Shown: positions 61,226 to 64,000 of the stretch, one piece after another
Position numbering within the stretch: position 1 is the stretch's first letter
How the letters are laid out: each line of letters opens with the position of its first letter
Source of the DNA: Galeopsis tetrahit
Taxonomy: Eukaryota > Streptophyta > Magnoliopsida > Lamiales > Lamiaceae
Assembly: GCA_963675135.1 (NCBI GenBank)
Contig: OY776129.1
Coordinates: 42,324,141-42,388,140, forward strand
Direction: 5' to 3'
Length of the DNA: 64,000 nt
Program-made: the position numbers and the translations under genes
Notes under the pieces: model-generated
Told to the model about the DNA's origin: nothing
Databases searched by the model: none
The model's input: only the letters and a program-made list of their open reading frames with translations

Positions 61226-62986
61226 ATGTCCACTCCTTCGATCACTGCTGCACACTCAAACCCGAATTCAAGCAACAAAATTTCTCCAGACCCTCTCAAT
61301 CTCCTTGCTGATATGGCGTCATCCAACTCACCAAACTCACCATCGTTCACCGTCGGCACCATAGTGGTTCCTTTCGCCTCTGAAGAAGAACCTACTCAAA
61401 CAACCCCTCTTGAAATCGTACCTTACAATCCATACGATATTCGCACTGAAATCGCGAATTCAAACGCCACTACAGAAATTCCAATCTCCAACCCACCAGA
61501 TGAGCCCTCATCTGAAGCTCCCGTACCAGAAAATACCCCAGTCACCTTACACTTCCCTCTGGGCACCCCGTTCAACACTTTGAAAGAAGCTTTTGAAACC
61601 CTAAGCCTGAAAACAAATCACCCTGTTTTAGTGCTTGAGGGAGAAACGCTGGATAATGCCATGTTCAAAGGGGATGTGGACATGCAAACTCAGCTAGAGT
61701 CCTCGGATGAAGAAGTCCTGGCCGCAAAGTTCGAAAGAATACATCGGAACAAAAAGGGCAAAAAGAAAGCTGCTATTGTTCCACCTGCACGAAAATGGCC
61801 TGGTGGTAAGAGAAAGTCCCAAAGGAATCTGGGCAAAATTGTTGATTACTCTGGAAAAGGGAAAAAGCCCAGAACGGATGGGAATGCCTCTGAGCCAATT
61901 GATGTATCTGATTCTGAACCAGAACAAGAAACAGAGGCTGAACAACCTGCTCCTTCAATGGAAGAAGAAGTGGCTGTTAATGAAGAGGATGTGGACGAAG
62001 TTGCTGAGGAAATGGAGGAGGAAAGTGAACCAACTCCACCAGTTCGACGATCAAAAAGGCTCCGAGAGCCCGAAAGTGTTGCCTCTCCGATGGCAACACC
62101 AGATCAATCAGAACCCGATCAGTCATCCGATTCATCAGATGAGGATGAACATGAGGTACTTTTCTCTTCTGATGATAGGAATAGTTATTCTGATGAAGAT
62201 TACAATGATAAGTCAAGCATACAGTATAGAACCATAAGAACTAGGCAGATTATAAGTGAAAGACTGATTAAAACTTCTGATTTTGAGGATATGAATCTGC
62301 TTGATTGGTTTAAAGAAAGATCTTTACTGCATGCTTTGCAATTTGCTTGTCCCTATATTGTTGATTGGGTATATGAATTTTATTCAAACATCCCTCAATT
62401 TGCTGGTGATCCCAACTCTACAAGATATGGTACTTTTTGGTTTAGAGGAAATAGGCATATGATTACCCCTAGGAGGATCAATATTTTACTTAAAACTAAG
62501 ATTATGGAGGATCCTGTTGTTACTGATCATGATGTGATGATAAGCATCTTGACTGGGGGAGTAATCACTAAATGGAGAAGAAGAATTTTGGCCTCTAAAC
62601 TTACAAGTCTATATTCTGTTTTACATAAGTTGGTGTGTTTTAATTGGCTGCCTACTACAAACAACACCACTCTCACCTTAGAACAAGCTGTCCTAATGTA
62701 CAAGATTGGACACTTGAAAAGATTTAACCTAGGACAGGTTATCTTCACCAACATGATGACCTTTAAATCTGACATGACTGGGAGAGGTATCCTGCCTTAC
62801 CCATGCCTTGTGTACACATACATGTTGGACAAAGCATTTGAAAGAATTGAAGATGAGGTCATAAGCACCTATGTCCCAAGCTTTAGCATTTCAAATCAGT
62901 TCCTCATCCAAGGTGAAAGGGTGGTTGATCTTCCTTTGAGAAGGAATGATGATGAAGCAGGCCCCAGTAGTGTTCCAGCAAAATGA
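61226..62986 (+). pseudogene. Copia-3 ORF3 (SIRE extra ORF, plant transposon protein)
   Basis: Start chosen at MSTPSITAAHSNPNS (61226), just after an acceptor-like TTTTGTGTGTACAG; the frame is open upstream to 61052 but without similarity. The first 370 residues are P/S/E-rich and acidic with basic patches (RIHRNKKGKKKA). The later part has LLDWFKERSLLHALQF, YEFYSNIP, FWFRGNRHMITPRRIN and RGILPYPCLVY, matching the domain I know as putative plant transposon protein, found in SIRE-type extra ORFs and sometimes called envelope-like. No signal peptide or clear membrane segment is visible. The frame ends early after GPSSVPAK; the rest lies at 62946-63344. Confidence 0.8.
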
Positions 62987-63344
62987 TCTCTTCCACAATA
63001 CCACACTGCCTCCAGAAGGAGCTGCCTCCTCAATCTATTTGTCTTCACATTATATTATGAGGCAGATTGATATTTTGCAGGGTTCTATTCTTAACTTGCA
63101 GCATTCTGTGGAGGATCTTCTAGTCCAAAAGAAATTTTGGATGGATCTTCTTTCCACTTCAACAGGTGGAGTAGCTGATAGTTCACACAATCAGTCCACT
63201 AACATTGTTGACATTGTTGCTCCTACTGTAGATGAACAACCGGATTCAGTTCCTGGCCGAGCTGATGAACCTGCTGTGGACACTGAAATGACTGAGGGAG
63301 ATGCACATGATATCCAGGATCTCTATGGTGATCTGGATAAATGA
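62946..63344 (+). pseudogene. Copia-3 ORF3, C-terminal part
   Basis: In the next frame: LFHNTTLPPEGAASS, YIMRQIDILQGSILNLQHSV (heptad-like helix), then an acidic tail ending DLYGDLDK. It joins ORF3 through a frame shift near 62960-62985. The helix suggests oligomerisation. Confidence 0.75.
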
Positions 63345-63719
63345 TGAGCTTGAAGACAGGGGGAGAGCTTACACAATGGGGGAGTAAATGCAGATTATGG
63401 AGATGCAGCTGAAACACATTTTCAGCCCAATCCTTTCCCTTGTGTTAAATTCAGTTCTTTCCTTGTTGTAAAAAGCTTTGTACTTATGTTTTTTTATTTC
63501 TCTCAAACTCTGTCTTTATTACATTCTGTAATTATTTAGGATTTACTTTTGCTCTAGTTATTTAAATCTAAACAAGTTTTTTTTGGTTTAGATGTTGTTT
63601 ACTTTAATTTGATCTTATGCAGATTGTTACTTCAATCTTTGTTTGGAATATCAATTGTGTAAACTTCTTAATCAATATCCTTGTTGTGTGAACTTCAGGA
63701 ATGTTGATGTAGAAAGGTC

Positions 63720-63733
63720 AAATTGGGGGAGAT
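63720..63733 (+). other. Copia-3 polypurine tract
   Basis: AAATTGGGGGAGAT directly before the right LTR, the classic Sirevirus-like form. Confidence 0.85.
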
Positions 63734-64000
63734 TGTTGATGTTGATATGAGTGTTATGTTTAATGATCCAACACTGACAACCGAGTGTTGTGTTTAATGT
63801 TCCCAACACTCATGACAACATCAGAATTTGCCCTTCCTTCTTTCACTAACTCTTATCTTACGCTTGTTGTCTAATGATGTCCCCAGAGCAGTTAGAAGAC
63901 GTGGGCAACACCAAGTCATGCCACTGCGTGGGAGTGAGAAGTTATTAGACCATGGTATAACAAGTCCCTAAATTCTAGGAGTGGTGGAGAGAAGTTATAA
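63734..64000 (+). repeat. Copia-3 right LTR, partial
   Basis: Matches 54368-54634 with two differences (CAACC for CAGCC and ACTCATG for ACACATG). Continues past the window. Confidence 0.92.

Larger units (their letters stand above)
54368..64000 (+). mobile_element. Ty1/copia retrotransposon, Sirevirus/SIRE-like (copia-3), cut by window end
   Basis: More than 9.6 kb: left LTR, Met-tRNA primer site, gag with two knuckles, pol, a long spacer, an extra ORF downstream of pol, a polypurine tract and the start of the right LTR. The extra ORF and element size are features of the SIRE/Maximus lineage. Over the 267 bp of right LTR visible, I count two mismatches to the left LTR. There are three lesions in gag-pol and one in the extra ORF. 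It is inserted into gypsy sequence after CCCCC. Confidence 0.93.

Overview
This window comes from a plant nuclear genome. The AT-rich composition, the plant-type transposons (Stowaway, PIF/Harbinger, hAT and Mutator-like elements, Ale-, Tork- and Sirevirus-like copia, an Athila/Tat-like gypsy, L1-type LINEs) and the captured pieces of plant genes (starch synthase 3, hydroxycinnamoyl transferase HCT, a Lines-like protein) all point to a eudicot. I see no intact single-copy host gene. The window is a nested transposon cluster, and almost every long ORF belongs to a retroelement.

Layout. 1-1700: AT-rich DNA with three MITEs. 1723-7622: L1-type LINE (LINE-A) with a 17-bp target-site duplication (TSD), an RRM-type ORF1 and a broken ORF2. 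8471-11186: a LINE fragment split by a solo LTR (8924-10165). 11.2-21.9 kb: AT-rich repeats, Stowaway elements, two small foldback elements, a GC-rich Pack-MULE-like element (13930-15294) and an HCT pseudogene fragment. 21905-25936: a 4-kb Mutator-like element carrying exons of two genes (Lines-like and SS3), a tRNA-like Pol III box pair and a minisatellite. 26-29 kb: tandem repeats, a third foldback element and a Helitron-like 3' end. 29035-33304: a young copia element apparently lacking gag. 34076-35787: a Stowaway split by a 1.4-kb relative of the 4-kb element. 36374-42524: a nearly intact LINE (LINE-B) with a 14-bp TSD. 44181 to beyond the window: a minus-strand gypsy element whose LTR holds a hAT MITE and whose internal part was hit by a Tork-like copia (48481-54167) and by a Sirevirus-like copia (54368 to past 64000).

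Most notable observation: five elements at 12414, 19451, 21905, 28050 and 34202 share end motifs (GG....GTCT..TATG.AC), each sits between perfect 9-bp TSDs, and all contain ACTTTTCA-type motifs. The two large members also carry a tRNA-like A-box/B-box module beside a long ACTTTTCA minisatellite, and one has captured exons of two unrelated genes with splice sites intact. They look like one non-autonomous Mutator-like family with an unusual architecture.

Retroelement lesions were read directly from frame breaks and in-frame stops. LTR differences counted by eye suggest recent insertion of all three copia elements. No alignment or database search was possible, so family names rest on motif recognition.
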